A stretch of 64,000 bases of DNA, from positions 1 to 64,000 of the forward strand of contig NZ_SSBI01000012.1 in the NCBI RefSeq assembly GCF_004795015.1, read 5' to 3'. Positions within the stretch are counted from its first letter, which is position 1. Each line of letters starts with the position of its first letter. Positions 36,736 through 45,476 of the stretch are shown piece after piece. The notes beneath the pieces were generated by a model. The model saw only the letters and a program-made list of their open reading frames with translations. It had not been told where the DNA came from and did not search any database. Origin of the DNA: Streptomyces sp. A1277 (GTDB taxonomy: Bacteria; Actinomycetota; Actinomycetes; Streptomycetales; Streptomycetaceae). The position numbers were made by a program, and so were the translations under genes.

Positions 36736-37767
36736 ATGGCAGCAGCGGGCACAGCGGTGGAGCTGGAAGCAGCCGGACGGGCGGTCCGGCTGTCCAACCC
36801 GGACAAGATCTACTTTCCGGAGAAGGGCTACACGAAGAGGGACGTGGCGGAGTACTTCCTCGCCGTGGGCCCCGGCATCCTGCGCGCCCTGCGCAACCGG
36901 CCCACCACCCTCCAGCGGTTCGTGGACGGCGTCGAGGGCGAGTTCTTCTACCAGAAGCGCGCCCCCAAGAACCTCCCCGACTGGATCCCGACCACCGAGA
37001 TCGCCTTCCCCAGCGGCCGGTCCGCCCGGGAGATGTGCCCCACCGAAGTGGCCGCCGTCATCTGGGCGGCCAACCTCGGCACGCTCACCTTCCACCCCTG
37101 GCCCGTCCGGGGCGGCGACACCGACCACCCCGACGAACTGCGCATCGACCTCGACCCGCAGCCGGGCACCGACTACGCCGACGCGGTCCGCGCCGCCCAC
37201 GAGCTGCGCGCGGTCCTGGACGAGCACGGCCTGCGCGGCTGGCCCAAGACGTCCGGGGGCCGGGGCGTCCACGTCTTCGTCCCCATCGAAGCGCGCTGGA
37301 CGTTCACCGAGGTCCGCCGCGCGGCCATCGCCGTGGGGCGGGAGCTGGAGAGCCGGATGCCCGACCGGGTGACCACCGCCTGGTGGAAGGAGGAGCGGGG
37401 CGAGCGGATCTTCGTCGACTACAACCAGACGGCCCGCGACCGCACCATCGCCTCCGCCTACTCGGTACGCCCCTTCCCGCACGCCCCGGTCTCCGCACCG
37501 CTGCGCTGGGAGGAGCTGGACGACGCCGAACCCCGCGACTTCGACCTGCGCACCATGCCCGTGCGGTACGCGGAACACGGCGACGTCCACGCGGACATGG
37601 ACCAGGAGGCATTCCGCCTCGACTCGCTGCTCGAACTCGCCGACCGCCACGCGAGCGACGGCGGCCCCGGCGACCTGCCCTACCCGCCCGAGTACCCGAA
37701 GATGCCCGGCGAGCCGAAACGGGTGCAGCCCAGCCGCGCCCGCCACGACAAGGACGGCGACGCATGA
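36736..37767 (+). CDS. LigD-type polymerase/primase domain protein
   Basis: This 343-residue protein is a stand-alone PolDom of the archaeo-eukaryotic primase superfamily, used in bacterial non-homologous end joining. The catalytic acidic pair is LRIDLDPQPG (D-x-D near residue 138), and the signature TSGGRGVHVFVP lies near 172-183. An N-terminal VRLSNPDKIYFP is the family hallmark. It is divergent from the LigC-type ligase, and the two would fill and seal broken ends. No Ku gene lies in the window. The ATG at 36736 is preferred to an in-frame start at 36700 because conserved sequence begins shortly after it. Confidence 0.92.
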   Translation: MAAAGTAVELEAAGRAVRLSNPDKIYFPEKGYTKRDVAEYFLAVGPGILRALRNRPTTLQRFVDGVEGEFFYQKRAPKNLPDWIPTTEIAFPSGRSAREMCPTEVAAVIWAANLGTLTFHPWPVRGGDTDHPDELRIDLDPQPGTDYADAVRAAHELRAVLDEHGLRGWPKTSGGRGVHVFVPIEARWTFTEVRRAAIAVGRELESRMPDRVTTAWWKEERGERIFVDYNQTARDRTIASAYSVRPFPHAPVSAPLRWEELDDAEPRDFDLRTMPVRYAEHGDVHADMDQEAFRLDSLLELADRHASDGGPGDLPYPPEYPKMPGEPKRVQPSRARHDKDGDA

Positions 37768-38858
37768 GCGAGCCGGACCCGCGGCCCGGACCCGACGCGC
37801 CGCACGGGGCGCACGGCCGGCCGCTGACCCGTGGCCAGAAGTGGGCCGGATTCAAGGAGTCCCCGTACTTCCCGGCGACGGTCCTGCTGCTCATCCTCGC
37901 GGCCGCCGCCGGACTCTTCGCCGGCTCCTACACGTACGCCATGGCCAACCCGACCCCGCACCGGATTCCCACCGCGGTGGTGAGCCGGCCCGACACCGCA
38001 CGCGGCAAGGAGTTCGTCGCCGCGATGGACAAGGCCCTGGACGCCTCCCTGGTCATCCACGTCTTCCGGACGCCCACCGAGGCGCGCGAGGCGCTGGAGG
38101 AGCAGGAGGTCTTCGCGATCGTGCGGACCGGCGGCCGAGGGGTGCGGCTGGAGGTGGCCTCGGCCTCCGGGGCGGCCGTCGCCCAGCTGCTCGCCGAGAC
38201 CGCGGTGAAGGTGGGGGACACGCTCGACATGCCGGTCGCCGTCCAGGACGTGAAACCCCTCCAGAAGGGCGACCCGCGCGGACTCGCGCTCTTCTACATC
38301 TCGCTCGCCGCCGTGATCGTCGGCTTTGTCGGCTCCATCCAGCTCAGCGTGCACGCCCGGGGGCTGATCCCGCTGGAGCGGATCGGATTCACGATCGCGT
38401 ATTCGCTGCTCGGCGCCTTCGCCATCGCCTCCGTGGTGGACTGGCTGCTCGGGGCGGTCGATCTGCCCTTCGTGGAGTCCTGGCTGATCCTGGCGTTCAC
38501 GATGTTCACCTCCGGCATGGTCTTCACCATGTTCAACACCCTGATCGGCCGCTGGGCGATGCTCCCGACCTGGGGCGTGATGGTGCTCCTGGGCAACCCG
38601 TCCTCCGGCGGAGCCGTCTCCTGGCCGCTGCTGCCCTCGCTGCTCGGACACATCGGACGCTGGCTGCCCCCCGGCGCCTCCGTCAACGCCCAGCACACCG
38701 CCGTCTACTACCAGGGCCATCAGCGGATCTTCCCCTTCCTGGTGCTGGCGGCCTGGTCACTGGTGTCGGGCACGGTCTTCTGGGTGTGGCGCCACCGGCA
38801 CCCCGGAGGTCGCGAGCACATGCCCCAGCACGCGGCCACGGGCGTCGCGGCGGACTGA
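37764..38858 (+). CDS. Multi-span membrane protein (DUF3533/ABC-2-permease-like)
   Basis: This 364-residue protein has one N-terminal helix (FPATVLLLILAAAAGLFAGS), an extracytoplasmic domain of about 110 residues, and four to five C-terminal helices (LFYISLAAVIVGFVGSIQLS, TIAYSLLGAFAIASVVDWLL, ILAFTMFTSGMVFTMFNTLI). The plan matches DUF3533/YhgE-Pip-like or ABC-2-type export proteins; I cannot decide which. No ATPase gene is adjacent. It overlaps the LigD-type gene by ATGA, so it is translationally coupled despite having no obvious link to DNA repair. Confidence 0.75.
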   Translation: MSEPDPRPGPDAPHGAHGRPLTRGQKWAGFKESPYFPATVLLLILAAAAGLFAGSYTYAMANPTPHRIPTAVVSRPDTARGKEFVAAMDKALDASLVIHVFRTPTEAREALEEQEVFAIVRTGGRGVRLEVASASGAAVAQLLAETAVKVGDTLDMPVAVQDVKPLQKGDPRGLALFYISLAAVIVGFVGSIQLSVHARGLIPLERIGFTIAYSLLGAFAIASVVDWLLGAVDLPFVESWLILAFTMFTSGMVFTMFNTLIGRWAMLPTWGVMVLLGNPSSGGAVSWPLLPSLLGHIGRWLPPGASVNAQHTAVYYQGHQRIFPFLVLAAWSLVSGTVFWVWRHRHPGGREHMPQHAATGVAAD

Positions 38859-38926
38859 CCCGGGGCGGTACGGGCGGTATTTCGCGACTCGCCCACGGCC
38901 GTGGGCGCACGAGCACGGACTTTTTC

Positions 38927-38941
38927 CTTACTGTGGGTAAG
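38927..38941. promoter_or_regulatory. Palindrome upstream of the laccase gene
   Basis: CTTAC and GTAAG flank TGTGG, 73 bases before the laccase start, in a locally AT-richer patch (GGACTTTTTCC). It could be part of the promoter or a regulator site. Confidence 0.45.
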
Positions 38942-39013
38942 CGATGAGCCCGGGTTCGTCACGGCCCGTCGCGAAGCCCTCGGCAGCACCCGTCCCGCAG
39001 TGGGGAGTTCGAC

Positions 39014-39967
39014 ATGGACCGCAGAAGCTTCAGCCGGCGGATTCTGATGGGCGGCGGGGTCGCGGCGGCGGCCGGTGTGACATCGTTGTCCCTCCCCGCG
39101 GCCGAGGCCGCCGCCACCCCGTACCCGCTCCGGCGGGCGAGCGCCGGGGGAGCGGTCCGGCGCATCCGGATGTACGTGGAGAAGCTGCCGGACGGCCGAC
39201 TGGGCTACGGGCTGGAGAAGGGCAGGGCGAGCGTCCCGGGCCCGCTGATCGAGCTCACCGAGGGCGACACCCTGCACATCGAGTTCGTCAACACCCTCGA
39301 CGTGCCGGCCGGCCTGCACGCGCACGGCGTCGACTACGACATCGCGAGCGACGGCACCCGGATGAACCACAGCACCGTCGAGCCGGGCGGCACCCGTACG
39401 TACACCTGGCGCACGCACACCCCGGGCCTGCGCCGCGACGGCACCTGGCAGCCCGGCAGCGCCGGCTACTGGCACTACCACGACCACGCCGTCGGCTCGG
39501 ACCACGGCACCGGCGGCATCCGCAAGGGGCTGTACGGGCCGCTGGTCGTCCGGCGCCGGGGCGACATCCTGCCGGACAAGACGATCACGATCGTCTTCAA
39601 CGACATGTCGATCAACAACACGCCGGCCGGCAAGAGCCCCGACTTCAAGGCCACGCTCGGCGACCGGCTCGAAGTCGTCATGATCACGCACGGCGACTTC
39701 TACCACACGTTCCACGTGCACGGTCACCGCTGGGCGGACAACCGTACGGGCATGCTCACCGGCCCCGACGACCCCAGCCGGATCGTGGACACGAAGATCG
39801 TCGGACCGGCGGACTCCTTCGGCTTCCAGGTCATCGCGGGGGAACACGTCGGCGCCGGCGCCTGGATGTACCACTGCCACGTGCAGAGCCACGCCGACCG
39901 GGGCATGGGCGGGATGCTGCTCATCGCCGACCGGGACGGCACGGTGCCCGGACACGTCGGCCGATAG
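39014..39967 (+). CDS. Two-domain small laccase (SLAC/EpoA type multicopper oxidase)
   Basis: This 317-residue exported multicopper oxidase belongs to the two-domain laccases of Streptomyces, which work as trimers and oxidise phenols with O2. A Tat signal ([13 protein letters not shown]) fits export of a folded copper protein. Copper motifs are [26 protein letters not shown], and the type-1/trinuclear [13 protein letters not shown], which gives all eight His of the trinuclear site plus Cys and His of the blue site. The likely roles are phenol or melanin-like polymer oxidation during morphogenesis or lignin modification. It converges with the helicase gene, with nine bases between stops. Confidence 0.95.
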   Translation: MDRRSFSRRILMGGGVAAAAGVTSLSLPAAEAAATPYPLRRASAGGAVRRIRMYVEKLPDGRLGYGLEKGRASVPGPLIELTEGDTLHIEFVNTLDVPAGLHAHGVDYDIASDGTRMNHSTVEPGGTRTYTWRTHTPGLRRDGTWQPGSAGYWHYHDHAVGSDHGTGGIRKGLYGPLVVRRRGDILPDKTITIVFNDMSINNTPAGKSPDFKATLGDRLEVVMITHGDFYHTFHVHGHRWADNRTGMLTGPDDPSRIVDTKIVGPADSFGFQVIAGEHVGAGAWMYHCHVQSHADRGMGGMLLIADRDGTVPGHVGR

Positions 39968-39976
39968 CTCCCGGGC

Positions 39977-42187
39977 TCAGCCGTCGGCCGGCAGCGCCCG
40001 GGGGCCCGGCACCGCCGCGAGGCGCTGCTGCTCCTCCTCCACGATGCGGCGGGCCAGCGCACCCTCCGACACGTCCACGGCGTCCGGGGTCGTCTCGGCG
40101 ACATCGCTGCGCCGGGCGTACGCGTCGAACAGGCGCTCCTTGCGGGCCAGGATGTCCAGCATCCGCTGGTCGACGCTGTCCGCCGCGAGCAGCCGGTGCA
40201 CCTGGACCGTCCGTATCTGGCCCATCCGGTGGGCGCGGGCCACGGCCTGGTGCTCCGTCGTCGGCTTGATCTGCGGTTCGCAGAGGATGACGACGGACGC
40301 GGCCTGCATGTTCAGCCCGACGCCGCCGGCCTGGATCTGGCTCAGCAGGACCGCATGGCCGGACGCCGCCGCGAAGCCGTCGATCAGCTCCTGGCGCCGG
40401 GCCGCCGCCACACTCCCCGACAGCGGGCCGAAGACCCCGTCCCCCAGGGCCCCGCGCACCGTTTCCAGCACCTCGCGGAAGTAGGAGAACACGACGACCT
40501 TCAGGCCGTTGCCCGCCGCCTCCGCGACCAGCTCGCGCAGCCGGTTCAGCTTCGCGGAGCTCTCCGGGCACGCGTACGCCGCCCGGCGCATCTGCATGAA
40601 GTGGCCGGCGCCCACCGCCTCCCGGTAGGCCCGCAGATCGCCCTCGCTGAACTCCTCCCACTCGTCCACCTGCACCAGGGCGGGCAGCTCGGTGAGCACG
40701 TCCTGCTGGTTGCGGCGCAGATAGGCGGGGGCGACGGCCCGGCGGAACGCCTGCGAGCCGGCGGCGCCGTGACGGGTGCTGATGGAGGGGGCCAGTTCCG
40801 GCTGGAGGTGGCGGACGAGGCTGCGGAACTCCTCCACCCGGTTCTCCATCGGCGTGCCGGTCAGGAACAGCACCCGCTCGGTCCGCTCCGACCAGCCGGA
40901 CACCGCGCGGGAGCGGCGGGTGGCCGGATTCTTCACGTAGTGGGCCTCGTCGACCACGAGCATCCCGGGCCGGACCCCGCTGCCGTCCGGGTCCGGCAGG
41001 GTGTGCAGCGCGTCGAAGGTGGTCAGGGCGACCCCGCCGTCCGCGCGCCACTCGGCGAACGCCTCCTGCCGCTGCGGCCCGTGCACCGGCAGGGCGCGCA
41101 GCGTGGACCTGGCGCGGACCTCCCGGGTCCAGTTGATCAGGACGCTCGCGGGGCACACCACGAGGAAGTGCGTCTCCCCGCCCGCCGCGAGATGCGCCAG
41201 GGCCGCGATGGCCTGGACGGTCTTGCCGAGCCCCATCTCGTCGCCCAGGATCACCCGCTTCTGCGCGAGCGCGAACCGCGCGCCGAACGACTGGTAGCCG
41301 CGCAGCGAGACCCGCAGCCGGGTGTCGTCCAGCCGCAGCCCGCGCACCCGGTCGGCGATCCCCGATGGCAGGAACCCCTCGGCCGCGTCCCGGTCCGGAC
41401 CCGAGCCCGACATCTCGGCGAGCAGGCTGTAGTACTCGGCCGACCGCAGCTCGAAGTCGACCCAGACGGCGAGGGGCGACTCCGCTTCCCGCAGCAGATC
41501 GGCCGACACCTGCCCGAACAGCAGCGGGAGTTCCCGCTCCACCGCGTCGGTCACGACCGCCCGGACCCCGGCCGCGGCCTCCCGGACGCGTTCCCTGGTG
41601 GGCCGGCGGGCGAAGAGCATTCGCAGCCGGCCCCGGGCCGGTCCCGCCGCCGTCAGCAGCGGTTCCAGGCGTCCGGCCAGCCGGCGCGCCCCGTCCACCG
41701 CGCGCCGCACGTCCGGGCCCGCCTCCACCAGCCGGTACAGCGCGCCGACCAGGGCGGTGGTGGCCTCGTCCGGGGCGTCCACGTCTATCCGCAGCGCGAC
41801 GGTGTCCCGCACGGCGTGCGCGATCTGGCCCGCCGCGGCCAGGGCCTGGTCCGCGGTCTGCGCGCCGACCCCGGGGATCTGGCGGAGCTCGTAGCGGCTC
41901 GCCCCGTAGACCTGGCCGACCGTGGTGAAGCCCGCCTGCTCGACGGCGCCCAGGCGCAGCCTGCCCTCGGTGACGTCCTTGAGGCGGGAGACGGGGATGG
42001 AGGCGAGGCCGTCGCGCACGAGGGCGTCGAGCAGCGGGTCCAGGAAGGTGCGCACGGCGGTGACGGAGCGGGTGTGGTCCGCGAGCACCCCGCGCGCCGC
42101 GTCCAGCAGGCCGTCGCCGCGTGCCAGCAGCTCCCGGGCGGCCCGCCCGGTCGGCGCCCCGCCCTCCGTGGACCCGGCCTCAGTCAT
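39977..42187 (-). CDS. SNF2-family DEAD/H helicase with HhH motif
   Basis: This 736-residue SNF2-type ATPase translocates on DNA. The N-terminal 270 residues include a helix-hairpin-helix (LRQIPGVGAQTADQALAAAG near residue 110). The motor has motif I LGDEMGLGKTVQAIAAL, motif II VVDEAHYVKN, motif III FLTGTPMENR, motif V QAGGVGLNMQAA and motif VI QAVARAHRMGQ. The role (repair, recombination or remodelling) is unknown. Its neighbours laccase and WhiB-like give no clue. The ATG at 42187 is preferred; an in-frame ATG at 42307 would add 40 basic residues. Confidence 0.9.
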   Translation of the reverse strand: MTEAGSTEGGAPTGRAARELLARGDGLLDAARGVLADHTRSVTAVRTFLDPLLDALVRDGLASIPVSRLKDVTEGRLRLGAVEQAGFTTVGQVYGASRYELRQIPGVGAQTADQALAAAGQIAHAVRDTVALRIDVDAPDEATTALVGALYRLVEAGPDVRRAVDGARRLAGRLEPLLTAAGPARGRLRMLFARRPTRERVREAAAGVRAVVTDAVERELPLLFGQVSADLLREAESPLAVWVDFELRSAEYYSLLAEMSGSGPDRDAAEGFLPSGIADRVRGLRLDDTRLRVSLRGYQSFGARFALAQKRVILGDEMGLGKTVQAIAALAHLAAGGETHFLVVCPASVLINWTREVRARSTLRALPVHGPQRQEAFAEWRADGGVALTTFDALHTLPDPDGSGVRPGMLVVDEAHYVKNPATRRSRAVSGWSERTERVLFLTGTPMENRVEEFRSLVRHLQPELAPSISTRHGAAGSQAFRRAVAPAYLRRNQQDVLTELPALVQVDEWEEFSEGDLRAYREAVGAGHFMQMRRAAYACPESSAKLNRLRELVAEAAGNGLKVVVFSYFREVLETVRGALGDGVFGPLSGSVAAARRQELIDGFAAASGHAVLLSQIQAGGVGLNMQAASVVILCEPQIKPTTEHQAVARAHRMGQIRTVQVHRLLAADSVDQRMLDILARKERLFDAYARRSDVAETTPDAVDVSEGALARRIVEEEQQRLAAVPGPRALPADG

Positions 42188-42545
42188 CTGCGTCCCTCTG
42201 TCCCCGCTCCCCAAGGGCCGTCCCGTCATCCCCGGCCGGACAGCACTTGACCGCCACCGGTCCGTCACCGTTCGGGCGAGCCCCATCGTCCCACGCACCA
42301 CCGACACCCGGCGGACCGGCCGGGCGGGGCCGTATACCCCGGACGCACCGGTCGCCGCTGCGTCCTATTCGGCCGTTCTCGCCCCCTGGCGCGACCGGGC
42401 TCGCGGGCGCCGTACGCCGAGGCCAGGGACGTATGCCGGCGTCATGGGCGCGAGCCGGACCGGGAGCTGTTCCGGCCACGGCGGCGGAGTGCCGATTGAC
42501 GCGGCGTTGATCAGTCGTTTATCGCGGCAGGGCACTGTGGTTCCC
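42188..42545. other. Intergenic region between divergent helicase and WhiB-like genes
   Basis: No gene is supported in these 358 bases. The part nearest the WhiB-like gene (42500-42545, with GCGTTGATCAGTCGTTTATC) is lower in GC and probably holds its promoter. I find no clear palindrome. Confidence 0.4.
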
Positions 42546-42800
42546 ATGCCGATCAACACCGCGACCGACCCCGCCTTCGCCTGGCAGGAGACAGCCCTGT
42601 GCGCGCAGGCGGGTCCCGAGTTCTTCTTCCCCGCCCCGGGCAGCTCCACCCGGGAGGCCAAGCAGCTCTGCAACGCCTGCGAAGGACGGCAGGCATGCCT
42701 GGAATACGCCCTCGACAACGACGAGCGCTTCGGCGTGTGGGGCGGCCTCTCCGAGAAGGAGCGGGAACGACTGCGCAGAGTTGGCCGAGAGCAGGCGTGA
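42546..42800 (+). CDS. WhiB-like iron-sulfur regulator
   Basis: This 84-residue Wbl protein carries the four cluster-binding Cys at 19, 42, 45 and 51 (C-x22-C-x2-C-x5-C), the turn GVWGG near 64-68, and a basic C-terminus (RERLRRVGREQA). Wbl proteins bind a [4Fe-4S] cluster, sense NO or O2, and usually act with the major sigma factor at development or antibiotic promoters. The short length is like WblE/WhiB1-type proteins. The exact paralogue is not certain. Confidence 0.93.
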   Translation: MPINTATDPAFAWQETALCAQAGPEFFFPAPGSSTREAKQLCNACEGRQACLEYALDNDERFGVWGGLSEKERERLRRVGREQA

Positions 42801-43189
<389 letters not shown>

Positions 43190-43245
43190 CGCGCGCCCGG
43201 CGGATCACGGCCGGGGCCGCCGGGCCGGCGCGGCGAAGGGAGGGG

Positions 43246-44169
43246 TCACGACGGAATGCGGAACGTCTCGCCGTACATCTTCCACGTCAGCGGCGGCTCC
43301 AGATCCAGGTTCTCGTCCTCCAGGAAGACGCGCTGGGCCGTGTCGATGCGCGAGGTGTCGTGCTGGGTCTTCTTCGACTTCATCACGGCCCGCGCGGTGT
43401 CCAGGAAGATGTCCAGATAGGCCGACTCGTCACCGCCCTCGGCGACCGTGTCCGCCTCGGCCAGCGCCGCCTTCCGGATGCCGTAGAAGGAGTCCGCCTC
43501 GTGGCCGGGCCCCTGGAGCACCATGGCGTCGAAGTAGATGAACTGGCCCAGCGTGCCGAGTCCGTCCAGCTTCGCCAGCCGCACCGCGGGCTCGAAGTAC
43601 TGTGTGTCGCGGACCTCGTCCTGCGCCTTGCGGAACGCCGGGTCTTCGGCGGCCTTCTTCCACGCGGCCGTGAAACCCGGGTCCAGGCCCTCGTGCGAAC
43701 CGGTGCCGTCGACCTTGCGCAGCGCCGGGACGAAGGGCGCCAGCGGGCTGTCCGGATGGTCCTTGGTGAACGCCTCGACGAACGTCAGCATGTCGTGCGT
43801 GCCCGAGCAGAATCCGACGATGCCCGCCGCGTAGCCGGTGCCGTCGCCGCTGTCCTCGATCGTCGCGTACTGGGTGTGCCAGTCCAGGGTGGAACCCTCC
43901 GCGCTGGCCAGCAGCTTCCACGCGATCTCCCGCATTTCCGGAGTGGCGAGACCGGCCGGCGCCCGCTCGACCTTCTCGTTCATCTCCCGGCGCTCCTCCT
44001 CGTCCGCCGCCGCGAACGGGTCGGGGTTCACGGGGCCGGCGGCCGACGCCTCGGCGGTGGGGGAGTTCTCGGGCAGTGCGGCGTCGCCGCCGCTGTTGAA
44101 GACGAGGGAGACGGCTATCGCTATCGGCGCACCGATGAGAACAACGCGGGTCACAGGTTTCACCGGCAC
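43246..44169 (-). CDS. csn: GH46 chitosanase
   Basis: This 307-residue enzyme hydrolyses chitosan. The GH46 catalytic pair is visible as Glu91 (LASAEGSTLDW) and Asp109 (EDSGDGTGY), the 18-residue spacing of Glu22/Asp40 in the well-studied Streptomyces N174 enzyme. GIVGFCSGTHDML, FIYFDAMVLQGPG, DTSRIDTAQRVFL and PPLTWKMYGETF are further family signatures. The N-terminus has a hydrophobic signal or anchor (VVLIGAPIAIAVSLVF) followed by about 50 acidic, Ala/Pro-rich residues before the catalytic domain. GTG at 44169 is favoured by GGGGA nine bases upstream; GTG at 44163 is the alternative. Confidence 0.94.
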   Translation of the reverse strand: MPVKPVTRVVLIGAPIAIAVSLVFNSGGDAALPENSPTAEASAAGPVNPDPFAAADEEERREMNEKVERAPAGLATPEMREIAWKLLASAEGSTLDWHTQYATIEDSGDGTGYAAGIVGFCSGTHDMLTFVEAFTKDHPDSPLAPFVPALRKVDGTGSHEGLDPGFTAAWKKAAEDPAFRKAQDEVRDTQYFEPAVRLAKLDGLGTLGQFIYFDAMVLQGPGHEADSFYGIRKAALAEADTVAEGGDESAYLDIFLDTARAVMKSKKTQHDTSRIDTAQRVFLEDENLDLEPPLTWKMYGETFRIPS

Positions 44170-44332
44170 AGCGTACGGTCCCCACGCCCCCGGAGGGGTC
44201 CCACCCCCGCACGGCACAACCGGCCCATGACCGATGCCCCGTGAAGGCCCTGGACCCCCTCCCGTGCCCGCGGCGCATGCGCACCGCGCCGGATGCGCGC
44301 GGGCTGGTCCGGGAGGGTATGCGCCCCGCAGG

Positions 44333-44371
44333 ACGGAAGCCGCCCCCCGGCGCCGGGGAGCGGCTTTCCGT
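44333..44371 (-). terminator. Strong hairpin after the desaturase gene
   Basis: ACGGAAGCCGC pairs with GCGGCTTTCCGT (one bulged base), and inside it CCCCGG pairs with CCGGGG around a two-base loop. It begins five bases past the desaturase stop on the minus strand and separates it from the chitosanase gene. Confidence 0.82.
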
Positions 44372-44375
44372 GCGG

Positions 44376-45350
44376 TCAGCCCTGGGCGCGGGCCTCCATC
44401 CGGGCCTTGCGCGCGGCGAGCTTCTCGTCGAACTTCGCGGCCTCGCCGTCCAGCCCGCTCATGTACAGGCCGAGCTCCTCCTGCGCCTTCAGGCCCTCCG
44501 GGCCCAGGCCGTCGATGTCGAGGACCTTCAGGTAGCGCAGCACCGGCTGGATCACGTCGTCGTGGTGGATGCGCATGTTGTAGATCCCGCCGATCGCCAT
44601 CTGCGCGGCGGCCCGCTCGAAGCCGGGCATGCCGTGGCCGGGCATCCGGAAGTCGACCACGACGTCGCGCACGGACTGCATCGTCAGGTCCGGGGCCAGC
44701 TCGAAGGCGGCGCCGAGGAGGTTGCGGTAGAAGACCATGTGCAGGTTCTCGTCGGTCGCGATGCGGGCCAGCATGCGGTCGCAGACCGGGTCGCCGGACT
44801 GGTGCCCGGTGTTGCGGTGCGAGACCCTGGTCGCCAGCTCCTGGAAGGCCACGTAGGCCACGGAGTGCAGCATCGAGTGCCGGTTGTCGGACTCGAAGCC
44901 CTCCGCCATGTGCGCCATCCGGAACTGCTCCAGCTTGTCCGGGTCGACCGCGCGCGAGGTCAGCAGGTAGTCGCGCATCACGATGCCGTGCCGGCCCTCC
45001 TCGGCCGTCCAGCGGTGTACCCAGGTGCCCCAGGCGCCGTCGCGGCCGAAGAGGGAGGCGATCTCGTGGTGGTAGCTGGGGAGGTTGTCCTCGGTGAGGA
45101 GGTTCACCACGAGGGCGATCTTGCCGATGTCGGTGACCTTGGACTGGTCGGCCCGCCATGCCTCGCCGTCCTCGAAGACACCGGGGAAGTTGCGGCCGTC
45201 GGAGAACGGGACGTACTCGTGCGGCATCCAGTCCTTGGCGACCTTGAGGTGCCGGTTGAGCTCCTTCTCCACCACCTCTTCGAGGGCGTACAGCAGGTGG
45301 GCATCGGTCCACGCCTGTGAACTGCCGAGGTGGGGAGAGGTGATCGTCAT
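44376..45350 (-). CDS. Acyl-ACP desaturase (soluble diiron, delta-9 type)
   Basis: This 324-residue enzyme would introduce a double bond into acyl-ACP or acyl-CoA. The diiron ligands are visible as ENLPSYH, EEGRH (E-E-x-x-H near residue 117) and DENLH (near 203). The length matches the plant stearoyl-ACP desaturase family and the DesA-type proteins of actinobacteria. Electrons would come from a ferredoxin not encoded here. The promoter carries two closely spaced palindromes of the CCTACG/CGTAGG type, so a TetR-type regulator sensing acyl chains is likely. Confidence 0.93.
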   Translation of the reverse strand: MTITSPHLGSSQAWTDAHLLYALEEVVEKELNRHLKVAKDWMPHEYVPFSDGRNFPGVFEDGEAWRADQSKVTDIGKIALVVNLLTEDNLPSYHHEIASLFGRDGAWGTWVHRWTAEEGRHGIVMRDYLLTSRAVDPDKLEQFRMAHMAEGFESDNRHSMLHSVAYVAFQELATRVSHRNTGHQSGDPVCDRMLARIATDENLHMVFYRNLLGAAFELAPDLTMQSVRDVVVDFRMPGHGMPGFERAAAQMAIGGIYNMRIHHDDVIQPVLRYLKVLDIDGLGPEGLKAQEELGLYMSGLDGEAAKFDEKLAARKARMEARAQG

Positions 45351-45375
45351 GGGGGCTCCTGGGGACGGGAGAATT

Positions 45376-45408
45376 ACCTACGGACTCGTAGGTTACGAGA
45401 CCGTAGGT
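45376..45408. promoter_or_regulatory. Tandem operator upstream of the desaturase
   Basis: ACCTACG-N4-CGTAGGT (45376-45393) is a perfect 7-base-arm palindrome. A second, weaker copy has core TACG-N4-CGTA (45394-45405), followed by GGT. The centres are 15 bases apart, and the first site starts 26 bases before the desaturase ATG. This is the expected layout for a TetR-type repressor of unsaturated fatty-acid synthesis. Confidence 0.7.
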
Positions 45409-45476
45409 TAAAGCGACGTTAAGGCCCCCGCCAAGCCCGGCCCCCTCAGGCCCGCCCCTCGGAGCCCCGCTCCCGC

